The translations under genes and the position numbers were made by a program. From positions 1-64,000 of the forward strand of contig NZ_JAAVTA010000007.1 of NCBI RefSeq assembly GCF_012102705.1: a stretch of 64,000 bases of DNA. Direction: 5' to 3'. Source of the stretch: Haematospirillum sp. H1815 (GTDB taxonomy: Bacteria; Pseudomonadota; Alphaproteobacteria; Rhodospirillales; Rhodospirillaceae). Shown here piece after piece: positions 48,859-56,610 of this stretch. The notes under the pieces are model-generated. The model saw only the letters and a program-made list of their open reading frames with translations. It was not told where the DNA came from and ran no database searches. How positions within the stretch are numbered: the first letter of the stretch is position 1; the number at the start of each line of letters is the position of its first letter.

Positions 48859-49203
48859 CTATTCCGGTCGCGACGACCGGGATGGAGATATATCCGCTGA
48901 CCAAGCGGGATCATCGTCCCCCACGGTGCGACGACAACCCCAGGACAAAAGCACGGTATTGAGTTGCCCGCAAACTATGGCACGCGCCGCATCACGACTG
49001 TAGCCATCCTCAAGCAGAGCATCATAGTCTGTAAAATGATGACGGGCCAAAGCCACCAAAGACAACCAGGCCGCGGCCTGAACCGACCCCCGCCGCAAAC
49101 CGGGTGAATCCTGGGCATGATCCAGCGCAGCCTGTTTCTCCCACTGTGGAAGAGTGGGAGCCAAAAGGGACAAAGCCTGTTCAAGCTGGTGGCGACGAGT
49201 CAT
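48859..49203 (-). CDS. DUF2293 domain protein
   Basis: A 114-residue protein matching the DUF2293 pattern: an R-H-x-x-T-D-Y-D motif (ARHHFTDYDALLEDGYSRD) followed by ARAIVCGQLNTVLLSW. The start is ATG 49203; a longer frame upstream is less likely. Function unknown. It converges with the phosphatase gene by 10 bases and follows the epimerase closely on the minus strand. Confidence 0.8.
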   Translation of the reverse strand: MTRRHQLEQALSLLAPTLPQWEKQAALDHAQDSPGLRRGSVQAAAWLSLVALARHHFTDYDALLEDGYSRDAARAIVCGQLNTVLLSWGCRRTVGDDDPAWSADISPSRSSRPE

Positions 49204-49211
49204 CGGACACC

Positions 49212-50165
49212 TCACCTCTCCACAAGATGGGCCACAGTACGTGCCAAACCTTGCCGGAGCGTAAGGGGTGGCTTCCATCCCAGCACAGAGCGAACTTTGG
49301 AGATGTCAACTGTCAGGGACTGGCATAATCGGTCAACAGCCGGCCCCATACCTGCACAAAGGCCAAGACACCGCAGCCAGGAAACAGGAACAGGAAAGAG
49401 ACGCGCGCGCGTACCCATAGCTTCGGCAAGAGATCGTAGAAGATCCGCCGTCGAGACATCATCCCCGTCTGCCGCCAGAAACAACTGGTTCGCTGCGCCC
49501 GGATGAACCAAGCACAGAGCAATCAGATCCACAAGGTTATCAACGGCAATCATGGAGCGTCTGTTGCAGGATACAGAGGCAAGAGGCAAGGGAGTCCCCC
49601 TCTGCAACCACGTCATCATAGTGGCAAAATTGCCTTTGACCCCGGGCCCATAGACCAACGACGGGCGGATCACAACCCATTCCATACCACTACCAAGAGC
49701 CAAACGACGTAGCCCTTGCTCCGCTTCCCATTTGGACAAGGCATAAGCATCAGAAGGAGCCGATTGATCATCTTCCCGATAGGGTTTTTCTGCCTCGCGG
49801 CCCTCCCCGGAAACCTTGATGGTGCTTATGTAAATGAAACGCTTGATGCCAGCCTGTATGGCCTGCTGCACCAAAGCTAGGGTTCCCTGCGTATTCACGT
49901 CCCTGAAAGCAGACAAAGGATCAGGATGATTCTCCCGCATAACATGAACGCGGGCCGCCAGATGCACAACCGCGTCGCACCCGGCCAAAGCCGGGGACCA
50001 ATCGGTACCGGCATCAATAGACCCGACAGGAACAGCCGGTATGCCGGCAATCGACTGCCCGTCCAGACGAACAGCTGGAACGGGTACAAAATGATCCGAT
50101 GCGGCAAGCGCCACACACAGTGCATGCCCGACAAAACCATTTGCCCCTGTGACCAAAACCCTCAC
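49212..50165 (-). CDS. NAD-dependent sugar epimerase/dehydratase
   Basis: A 317-residue extended SDR protein, of the UDP-glucose 4-epimerase type. The nucleotide motif is RVLVTGANGFVGHAL and the catalytic YxxxK is in DAYALSKWEAEQG near residue 140. The start is GTG 50165, overlapping the phosphohexomutase stop by GTGA. Together with that gene it likely supplies a sugar nucleotide for a surface polysaccharide. Confidence 0.9.
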   Translation of the reverse strand: MRVLVTGANGFVGHALCVALAASDHFVPVPAVRLDGQSIAGIPAVPVGSIDAGTDWSPALAGCDAVVHLAARVHVMRENHPDPLSAFRDVNTQGTLALVQQAIQAGIKRFIYISTIKVSGEGREAEKPYREDDQSAPSDAYALSKWEAEQGLRRLALGSGMEWVVIRPSLVYGPGVKGNFATMMTWLQRGTPLPLASVSCNRRSMIAVDNLVDLIALCLVHPGAANQLFLAADGDDVSTADLLRSLAEAMGTRARLFPVPVSWLRCLGLCAGMGPAVDRLCQSLTVDISKVRSVLGWKPPLTLRQGLARTVAHLVER

Positions 50166-51586
50166 GGCAGCGACGCCAGGCAGAAACGACACAGGTCTTC
50201 GGCGCGACCGGGGGTTCCGGACTCGGTATAACACCGTAGCTCGGGCGCATTACCCGAAGGGCGCAAATGCACGATATCACCCGAGGAGAACGTCACACGC
50301 AACCCATCCGTTTGATCAACCAAGACAATGGTTCCACAATCGGGGGGCAGATAACGCAACAAACCATTCGCATCCTTCCGCAACTCATCCAGCAGAGCCA
50401 AACTCCGGGCTGGATCTATATCCTGCAAGCGATCACTGGCCGTAAAACGCTGTGGCAGATCAGCCATCAAGGCAGACAGGGAACACCCGCACATACGTGC
50501 CGCAGCAAGAAGCGTCACGATCGGCAGAACAGAATCACGGGTTACTAATGGCTCAAGAACACGATCCTCATGAACAATACGGCTTCCCAGGAGAAAACCG
50601 CCATTGGCCTCATATCCCACGCATATATTGTGTCCCGTTACATCATCCTGCATGGCTGCAATAACATGGGGCGACCCAATCCGCGTACGCGTTACCGCCC
50701 TGAACCAACCTGAGTGCTCCAAGGCCGTATTGCTGCTGACCGGCGTCACAACATGATCCGCACCAAGAAACCGGGAACACAAAAGGCCAACGGTATCCCC
50801 CCGTAGCCAGTTCCCCCCCTCATCCCCAACAAGGGGCCGGTCACCGTCACCGTCTGTTGAAACAACGGCATCAAAATCCAAGCTCTGCGCCCATTCACGG
50901 GCGGCGCGCACATCTGCAGGACTGACAGCCTCGGTATCGATGGCCACAAAACGGTCTGTTCTGCCGATGGAAAGAACACGGGCTCCCAACGCCTCCAGAA
51001 TGACCCGCAAGATATCACGCGCCGCACTGGAATGTTCGAAGACGGCAACACGCATCCCTTCCAAGGCGCCTGCCCCGAAGAAATCCACATACCGACGCAC
51101 ATAAGCATCTGCGACCACTGTTTCCAGAGTGGGCAGCGCAGCTGGTATTACCGTTACCACCTTAGCCACAGTCATCTGCATCATGGCCACCTCATCGTCC
51201 TTGGACAGTTCCCCGTCCGGACGATAAAACTTGATGCCATTACGATCGAAAGGAATATGGCTGCCGGTCACCACAAGAACGGGAGCCTCGATCATCTGCC
51301 CATACCAAGCCAAAGCAGGTGTCGGCAGAACGCCGGCATAGCGAACCCGGAAGCCAGCCTCCTGAGCTATAGCGGCACAGACTGACGCAATGCGGGGACT
51401 ACTGGGACGAAGATCGTGACCAACAACTAGGTCAGAAGACCTGCCTTTCCTTTTCACGAGCATCAGGAAGGCCTGCGTATAGGCTTGGCAGACCTCATCG
51501 GTCATCGCATCAACCAAGCCACGCACGCCACTGGTCCCAAAGCGAACCTCGGACTGCTCTGCTATATCAGAAAGAGTAACGTTCAT
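50162..51586 (-). CDS. Phosphohexomutase (phosphomannomutase/phosphoglucomutase type)
   Basis: A 474-residue alpha-D-phosphohexomutase. The active-site serine loop reads VVTGSHIPFDRNGIKFY (usual TASHNP), the metal loop STDGDGDRPLV, the sugar loop YEANGGFLL and the phosphate loop PSGNAPELRCY. All four loops of the superfamily are present. The atypical serine loop is shared by some gammaproteobacterial relatives. It is co-transcribed with the epimerase, which overlaps its end. Confidence 0.88.
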   Translation of the reverse strand: MNVTLSDIAEQSEVRFGTSGVRGLVDAMTDEVCQAYTQAFLMLVKRKGRSSDLVVGHDLRPSSPRIASVCAAIAQEAGFRVRYAGVLPTPALAWYGQMIEAPVLVVTGSHIPFDRNGIKFYRPDGELSKDDEVAMMQMTVAKVVTVIPAALPTLETVVADAYVRRYVDFFGAGALEGMRVAVFEHSSAARDILRVILEALGARVLSIGRTDRFVAIDTEAVSPADVRAAREWAQSLDFDAVVSTDGDGDRPLVGDEGGNWLRGDTVGLLCSRFLGADHVVTPVSSNTALEHSGWFRAVTRTRIGSPHVIAAMQDDVTGHNICVGYEANGGFLLGSRIVHEDRVLEPLVTRDSVLPIVTLLAAARMCGCSLSALMADLPQRFTASDRLQDIDPARSLALLDELRKDANGLLRYLPPDCGTIVLVDQTDGLRVTFSSGDIVHLRPSGNAPELRCYTESGTPGRAEDLCRFCLASLP

Positions 51587-51715
51587 AAGACAACCCGCAT
51601 CGCCAGACGATAGCTGAACGGGTACCACAACCTCAAGCCAATGACCACCCGCACAAGAACTGTTCGAGGCCCCTCACAACAAGGAACCTTGCTTCCAGAA
51701 CTGTTTTCCGCGGAT

Positions 51716-51751
51716 AAAAAAAGCGCCGGAGCCGGACACAAATGTTCCGGC
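51716..51751 (-). terminator. Terminator of the divergent LuxR-family gene
   Basis: On the minus strand an imperfect GC-rich stem (GCCGGAACA with TGTCCGGC, 51731-51751) is followed, after a few bases, by a run of seven T (51716-51722). It lies 28 bases beyond the stop of the gene at 51779-52480. Confidence 0.7.
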
Positions 51752-51778
51752 ACCCACGGCGATGCGGCTCAAGCGCAA

Positions 51779-52480
51779 CTAAACTTTTATAAGACCCAGG
51801 AACAAGGCCCTCCCACAGGCCTGCATGGTTGTCTGGCAACGCAACTTCCTACGGGCATCTTTCAGGTGCCACGAGATACCGTGGGCCGTCATGCCAAGAG
51901 ATGTCGCGATAGAGCTGCAGTCAAACCCCAGCAAACACATACGCAAAATCTTGAGAGTCTTTTCACTGAAGGCAGGCGACGGCTCCTGCTGTGGGCAGGC
52001 ACGCAACCAGTTCTGGACGAACATGAACGCCAGCCCCTCCAGCTCGGACCGGACGGGAATACTGATCGCTTCCTCCCTTGCCGTGGCAAAGTTCAACAGA
52101 TACGTCCGCAATGGCAGCTGCACAGGGATAGAAAGACCAGTTCGCAAGCCATGCGAAGACGCCTCCCGGAAAAAATCCAGCTTTGCGCCATCCAGATCAT
52201 CCCAGCTCATCGTCCCCATGGCAACGGGGGCAAGCAAAAGGGCCGGATCAACCTTGTGATAGGCGCGTTCCTTGTAAAGATCCACCCACCCGGGCGGACA
52301 GGATGCCGCAATAAAGGGATACCCGATGTCTCTTGACGCCTCGTCATCACCAGCCACGCCCATGAATGTGACGCATTCAAAACCCAAGTCCTTAGCCCTG
52401 GAACAGAGAGCTGTAAACAGCTCGCCTCCATCACGACCAACTGGCGCTTTTACGCCTGACACTTTTCTTGCTTCGTTCAT
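51779..52480 (-). CDS. LuxR-family regulator with an autoinducer-binding domain
   Basis: A 233-residue LuxR-type protein. In the ligand domain the pocket residues of the AHL-binding family are retained: Trp and Tyr in PGWVDLYKERAYHKVDP, the D-P pair, and the second Trp in TMSWDDL. The C-terminal HTH shows LGMTAHGISWHLKDARRKL. It faces the tandem array of LuxR-like genes across 346 bases. No luxI is in the window, so it is a solo here. Its ligand is unknown, but pocket residues allow an acyl-homoserine lactone. Confidence 0.88.
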   Translation of the reverse strand: MNEARKVSGVKAPVGRDGGELFTALCSRAKDLGFECVTFMGVAGDDEASRDIGYPFIAASCPPGWVDLYKERAYHKVDPALLLAPVAMGTMSWDDLDGAKLDFFREASSHGLRTGLSIPVQLPLRTYLLNFATAREEAISIPVRSELEGLAFMFVQNWLRACPQQEPSPAFSEKTLKILRMCLLGFDCSSIATSLGMTAHGISWHLKDARRKLRCQTTMQACGRALFLGLIKV

Positions 52481-52826
52481 TACTCAATCCCCCGCCATCA
52501 GCCGGAGCGACATACTATCGCAACGCCGCACACCCTTACGATGCGGCGATAGCACTGTATCAACCATAATTGACGTTTTCCAGACAAATTTTCACCCTGA
52601 CTACATGGGATTTAAAACCGTAACGAGAACAGCAAAATCGACCAACAGGGGGACAACCCCTTGCAATCAAGGCAACTTCGTATGCGTACACGCTATGTGT
52701 GTATTTGGAAAATTTTTCTGGAATTCGTTCGGTTGCGTGGTATCTTCCCTGTTGAATATATGCGCGGCACGACAACCAAGAATGTGGGTCTTGTCGGGGT
52801 CGCTGGGGAAGAAAGGGCCTGTCGTT
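52481..52826. other. Intergenic region between divergent LuxR-family genes
   Basis: No gene is supported. A compound dyad lies at 52516-52553: CTATCG...outer arm ATAG with an inner perfect 7-base pair CGCCGCA/TGCGGCG. This is a candidate operator for one or both regulators. Promoters could not be placed with confidence. Confidence 0.5.
52516..52553. promoter_or_regulatory. Compound dyad, candidate lux-box-like operator
   Basis: CGCCGCA at 52525-52531 pairs with TGCGGCG at 52543-52549 and is flanked by CTAT/ATAG outer arms. It lies about 36 bases before the start of the minus-strand LuxR-family gene. The shape suits a dimeric regulator; no match to a known lux box is claimed. Confidence 0.4.
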
Positions 52827-53546
52827 ATGGAAAATATCAAGCGGTTCGAGATTGTGGACTCCCACAAGGATATAGCGCCCCTTTTCAACACACTCTTGGC
52901 CAACAGCGCCGCCATGGGGTTTGAGTTTGTTTCCTTCTGGGGAATGGAAGGGGAGGAAGATGTTATAAAAGACAGCAGCTTCCCATGTATCGCAGCATCA
53001 TGGTCAGCGGACTTCGTCCACCGCTACGCGGAACGGGGCTACTATGAAATCGACCCGTTCACTCATATGCTTCCCGTCAGCGACTCCTCGCTGACATTTA
53101 ACATGCTCAGAAACATGAACAGTGATTATTTCAATGAAATAGCCACGTTCGGCCTGAGGGATGGCGCTGGCGTGCCGGTGCGCATAGGCAATCGTCTTTA
53201 TACCGTTGGATTTTGCACCAGCCGCGATGCTGGCATCCGGCCGGATGAACAGGGCACCCTGGAAAGCATGGCGTTCCGCTTTGTCCAAGATTACATGAGG
53301 GCTGAAACGCGGCCCGCAGCCAACAACCGCAACGAAACAGAAGAAAAAATTCTTGCGATGGCGCTGTCTGGATTTTCTGATGATGCCATTGCTGAATTCC
53401 TTGGTCTGACAGAGAGTTATGTCTCGACTTGCCGCTGGGGCGCTATGGAGAAATTAGGGTATCGCGCCCCACACGGGAAGTCAGTGCGCTCATCCAGGAT
53501 GATCAGCGTCCCGCTGCACGGCACATCTACGGCGCTGAGGCAATAA
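52827..53546 (+). CDS. LuxR-like solo regulator, array copy 1
   Basis: A 239-residue LuxR-like protein starting at ATG 52827 (a longer frame upstream is not conserved in the other copies). The ligand domain keeps the Tyr and D-P of the pocket (FVHRYAERGYYEIDP) but the first pocket Trp is Phe, and the second is Phe in LTFNML. The C-terminal HTH reads SGFSDDAIAEFLGLTESYVS. A tail of about 30 residues follows, with SSRM. Two similar genes follow on the same strand. Ligand unknown. Confidence 0.85.
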   Translation: MENIKRFEIVDSHKDIAPLFNTLLANSAAMGFEFVSFWGMEGEEDVIKDSSFPCIAASWSADFVHRYAERGYYEIDPFTHMLPVSDSSLTFNMLRNMNSDYFNEIATFGLRDGAGVPVRIGNRLYTVGFCTSRDAGIRPDEQGTLESMAFRFVQDYMRAETRPAANNRNETEEKILAMALSGFSDDAIAEFLGLTESYVSTCRWGAMEKLGYRAPHGKSVRSSRMISVPLHGTSTALRQ

Positions 53547-53687
53547 CGATAACTCCCGTCTCTTTGTCCACACCAGCGGACAACAGAAGTACACACATCA
53601 AGGGGGGATTGGAGCGCGCACGATGGCTTGTATGCTCCAATTTTTTTGGCGCGTTAATTCAGGGGCAAGCAGAAGGATTTGGTTGTT

Positions 53688-54401
53688 ATGGAAGATATCA
53701 AGCGATTCGAAATTGTGGACTCCCACAAGGATATTGCCCCCCTGTTCAAGAACCTTCTGGCAAACAGCACTGCGATAGGGTTTGAATTTGCGGCATTCTT
53801 TGGATGGGAAGACGATGTCATAGAAGACCTCGGCTGCCCGTGCATTGCGGCGTCGACGCCCGGCAACTATGTCCAGCGGTATGTAGATCATGGCTATCAT
53901 GATGTTGATCCGTTCACTTATGTGATTCCGGCCAGCGACACGACCGTCAAATATGATGCCGTCCGGAACATGAACAACGAGTTCTTCAATGAACTGTTCG
54001 CGTTCGGGCTGCGGGAAGGCATGGTTGTTCCCATACATGTAGGAAACCGGCTTTATTCCGTCAGCTTTATAACCAGTCGCGATGTCAAAATTCGCGAAGA
54101 CGAACAGTCAACCATGGAAGGCATGGCGTTCCGTTTTCTGCAGGACTACATGCGGGCTGAACGACGCCCCGGCGCCAACGGCCGGGAAGAAACCGAAACC
54201 AGAATTCTACAGATGGCACTCTCCGGCTTGGGTAACGATATCATCGCGAGAACCCTTGGCGTAACAGAACGGTACGTTGCCGCCTGCCGTCAAGATGCCA
54301 TGGGAAAACTAGGCACCAGCGTACCGTATGAAGTACACGGGCCATCATCGAAAATGGTTGGAATTTCGACGGATATCACATCGGTATCATCGAAGCAGTA
54401 A
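53688..54401 (+). CDS. LuxR-like solo regulator, array copy 2
   Basis: A 237-residue paralogue of the neighbours. It starts at ATG 53688 with MEDIKRFEIVDSHKD, nearly the same as copies 1 and 3; an ATG at 53679 is possible. Pocket residues: first Trp replaced by Tyr (NYVQRYVDHGYHDVDP), second by Tyr (VKYDAV). HTH: LGVTERYVAACRQD. The tail carries SSKMVGISTDITSV, shared with copy 3. Array position 142 bases after copy 1. Confidence 0.85.
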   Translation: MEDIKRFEIVDSHKDIAPLFKNLLANSTAIGFEFAAFFGWEDDVIEDLGCPCIAASTPGNYVQRYVDHGYHDVDPFTYVIPASDTTVKYDAVRNMNNEFFNELFAFGLREGMVVPIHVGNRLYSVSFITSRDVKIREDEQSTMEGMAFRFLQDYMRAERRPGANGREETETRILQMALSGLGNDIIARTLGVTERYVAACRQDAMGKLGTSVPYEVHGPSSKMVGISTDITSVSSKQ

Positions 54402-54509
54402 AGTTTACTGGAACCCCGGCTGCTTTACCGCATGGACGTATGCTGCGCGTATATTCAGCGGAATCTCCGGGTAAATTGTTCAGGGGAATGAGGGAGGAGA
54501 CCCATCGTT

Positions 54510-55226
54510 ATGGAAGAGATCAAGCGGTTTGAAATTGTGGATTCCTACAAGGATATAGCTCCTCTTTTCAAGAATCTTGTTGCAAACAGCACCGCGATGG
54601 GGTTCGAATTTGCGGCATTCTGTGGATGGGGAGACGATGAAGACACCGCAAAGGATAGTGGCATATCTATCATCGCCTCCTCTGAACCCGCTAATTTCGT
54701 TCATCGATATGTAGATCAAAATTATTATGAAATTGACCCTTTTAATTATGTTCTGCCAGCCAGCGATACGACGTTGACGTTTGATGCAGTCAGGAACGTA
54801 AATAAGGATTTCTTCGACGAAATAGCCACCTTGGGCCTGCGCAATGGGGTTGGAATTCCAGTTCACATGGGCAACCAACTCTACATGATGTTCTTTTCAA
54901 CCAATCGTGACATCAAAATTCGCGACGACCAACAATCTGACTTGGAAGGCATGGCTTTTCGTTTCCTCCAGGACTACATGCGGGCTGAACGACGCCCCGG
55001 GGCCAATGGCCGGGAAGAGACCGAAACCAGGATTTTGCAAATGGCCCTGTCAGGCTTTGCTGATGATGCTATCGCCAGCTACCTTGGGGTCACAGAGCGA
55101 TACGTTGCCGCCTGCCGCCGCGATGTGATGGACAGACTGGGGTCCCATGTCCCGTGCAAGATATCCGAACCCTCATCAAAAATGATTGGAATTTCTATGG
55201 ATATCACGTCTGTACCATCAAAATAA
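54510..55226 (+). CDS. LuxR-like solo regulator, array copy 3
   Basis: A 238-residue paralogue, ATG 54510 with GGGAGGAG upstream. It begins MEEIKRFEIVDSYKD. The pocket has Phe for the first Trp (NFVHRYVDQNYYEIDP) and Phe for the second (LTFDAV). The HTH is close to copy 2 (YLGVTERYVAACRRD) and the tail SSKMIGISMDITSV is shared. The middle of the gene is more A/T-rich than its neighbours. A decayed copy follows. Confidence 0.85.
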   Translation: MEEIKRFEIVDSYKDIAPLFKNLVANSTAMGFEFAAFCGWGDDEDTAKDSGISIIASSEPANFVHRYVDQNYYEIDPFNYVLPASDTTLTFDAVRNVNKDFFDEIATLGLRNGVGIPVHMGNQLYMMFFSTNRDIKIRDDQQSDLEGMAFRFLQDYMRAERRPGANGREETETRILQMALSGFADDAIASYLGVTERYVAACRRDVMDRLGSHVPCKISEPSSKMIGISMDITSVPSK

Positions 55227-55263
55227 GAACGGGGGATGGAGCCACTCCGGGGGGAGTGTCATC

Positions 55264-55395
55264 ATGCAAGAGAGCAGTCGGCTCTAGCTTGTTGATTCCT
55301 AAAAAGACATGGCACCGCTGTTCAAAAAGCTTCTGGCCAGCGGTGCCGCGATGGGGCTCAAGCGTGCCTTTTTCTGGGTGATGGCTCAGGTATGA
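55264..55395 (+). pseudogene. Decayed fourth copy of the LuxR-like array
   Basis: From the ATG at 55264 the translation reads MQESSRL, stop (TAG 55285), LVDS, stop (TAA 55300), then KDMAPLFKKLLASGAAMG and a degraded end at TGA 55393. It aligns with the N-terminus of copies 1-3 (EIVDSYKDIAPLFKNLLANS). No ligand or HTH domain remains. Confidence 0.8.
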
Positions 55396-55526
55396 TCACT
55401 TTCCAGTGGCAGCTACGCTCAGGGCGGCGGGAGGCGCTCGGGAGGGAGATGCGGAGGGAACAGGACAGGGCGAAAAGGGGCGGCGGAGCGCCTCCACAAA
55501 AGCAGACCCAAAGAAGGTGCGCCGAT

Positions 55527-55605
55527 TCTTATCGCGCAGAAGTGTGGGACAACGCCGCTTCTCTTTTTGCAAGGTCTTATAAATCAATGCGTTAGAGAAC
55601 GAATA
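55527..55605. repeat. 3' flank repeat of tRNA-Ser, copy 2
   Basis: Near-identical to 19276-19354, with 56 identical bases at 55535-55590. Same orientation relative to the tRNA. It includes the terminator at 55539-55569. Confidence 0.9.
55539..55569 (+). terminator. Plus-strand hairpin terminator in the repeat (copy 2)
   Basis: The same AGAAGTG/CGCTTCT hairpin plus CTTTTTG as in copy 1. It would stop transcription from the LuxR-like array. Confidence 0.65.
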
Positions 55606-55695
55606 TGGCGGAGAGAGAGGGATTCGAACCCTCGATACGGTTTCCCGTATACACACTTTCCAGGCGTGCGCCTTCAACCACTCGGCCACCTCTCC
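55606..55695 (-). tRNA. tRNA-Ser (anticodon GGA)
   Basis: A 90-base minus-strand class II tRNA. The 5' acceptor GGAGAGG ends at 55695; the 3' acceptor strand pairs with one G-U, and a G discriminator and encoded CCA follow. The anticodon loop CTGGAAA is closed by CACGC/GTGTG, reading GGA. Variable arm: TATACGGGAAACCGTAT. T arm: GGTTCGAATCC. Confidence 0.95.
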
Positions 55696-55931
55696 CCTGG
55701 CGCAGGGCTTTTGCCCCGCTTCACCGGCTCTTACCAAGCACGGCGAGGCGGATTTCTAGCCGACGACAACGCAAAATGCAATGACTGTTTGGAGAAAAAA
55801 TAATTTTTGTCCATGTGGCGCAGTCTTGAAGACCCTGATTGCACAGCCAAACACTTGTGGCATGCTTCCCATGTGGGGCCAGGCGCCTTATCTCCGGATA
55901 GGAGAAACGCCTCTTTGGGATCTACCGTACC

Positions 55932-56237
55932 ATGACCGGGAAAATTATAGGGTGGCTCTTTCTAGGATTTGCGCTGATTTCCGCCTCGGCGGAAGGTGTC
56001 ATGGCGCTTGGAACCAGTTCAGAAAGTGGACTTGCAACCGGCGAGCTTCTGGCTCTCCTTGCCGGCCATACAGCACCAGCACCAAACACAGCCCTTGACC
56101 GCATATTTGCTGATCTTCTGGCCCTGCCGGCATGGGCTGTAAGCGGCCCACTGGGCATTCTGCTGATCTTGATCGCCCGAGGAAAGAGAGAACCTGTAGC
56201 ACAGGGAACCAGGCGCCTGATGAGACGGCGGCATTAA
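55932..56237 (+). CDS. Small conserved membrane protein
   Basis: A 101-residue protein with two hydrophobic segments (GWLFLGFALISASAEGVMAL and AVSGPLGILLILIARG) and a basic C-terminus RRLMRRRH. Similar small membrane proteins with an N-terminal GW-LG-A-AE-x-x-AL pattern are known in alphaproteobacteria, without a name. The ATG at 55932 is a plausible start. No operon partner is visible. Confidence 0.6.
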   Translation: MTGKIIGWLFLGFALISASAEGVMALGTSSESGLATGELLALLAGHTAPAPNTALDRIFADLLALPAWAVSGPLGILLILIARGKREPVAQGTRRLMRRRH

Positions 56238-56367
56238 CAAGAATTAAATAAAATTTTTGCAAAGAACTGGGGAATGCGATTTCAATCTAACCATCATCAT
56301 GATCCTGGGGAAGATAGACGCCATTACCCTAATACATTAATCATAAATCTATAATATATCGTTCTTT

Positions 56368-56400
56368 CTGTATTCAGGCATAATCAATGCCTGAATACAG
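56368..56400. repeat. Perfect 13-base inverted repeat with a 7-base loop
   Basis: CTGTATTCAGGCA at 56368-56380 and TGCCTGAATACAG at 56388-56400 are perfect complements around TAATCAA. It may be a terminator, a recombinase site or a transcript end for hsdR on the minus strand; no T run follows on either strand. Confidence 0.75.
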
Positions 56401-56472
56401 TTCCATCAAATCAATCACTTTTCATACTTATTAATGTAATGCATGCGTATTTATAGCATATAATTCTATGCC

Positions 56473-56598
56473 TTGAATGTAACCACCTTGAAGCTGACCC
56501 TGTGGAAAGAGAAGCGGCAGATGCTTTACTGCGCCACCCACTCCACCTATCTTATTGCCAGCGGGGAGAGCACCAGCAAGATCGACGACCTGCTCTGA
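56473..56598 (+). CDS. Possible remnant of a small gene (weak)
   Basis: A 41-codon frame after an upstream TAA at 56461-56463, starting at a TTG. It contains LKLTLWKEKRQMLYCATHS and STYLIASGESTSKIDDLL, with codon choices like a real gene. It is too short and has no clear ribosome site; chance is not excluded. No family is recognised. Confidence 0.25.
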   Translation: MNVTTLKLTLWKEKRQMLYCATHSTYLIASGESTSKIDDLL

Positions 56599-56610
56599 GC
56601 TTCGACTCTG

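Larger units (their letters stand above)
56238..56610. other. AT-rich intergenic region at the border of the restriction-modification locus
   Basis: An unusually A/T-rich stretch in this window. It contains the perfect 13-base inverted repeat at 56368-56400. From 56473 to 56598 an open frame (TTG start) with normal codon usage ends in STYLIASGESTSKIDDLL, perhaps a gene remnant; evidence is weak. The 3' end of hsdR lies at its right side. Confidence 0.45.
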
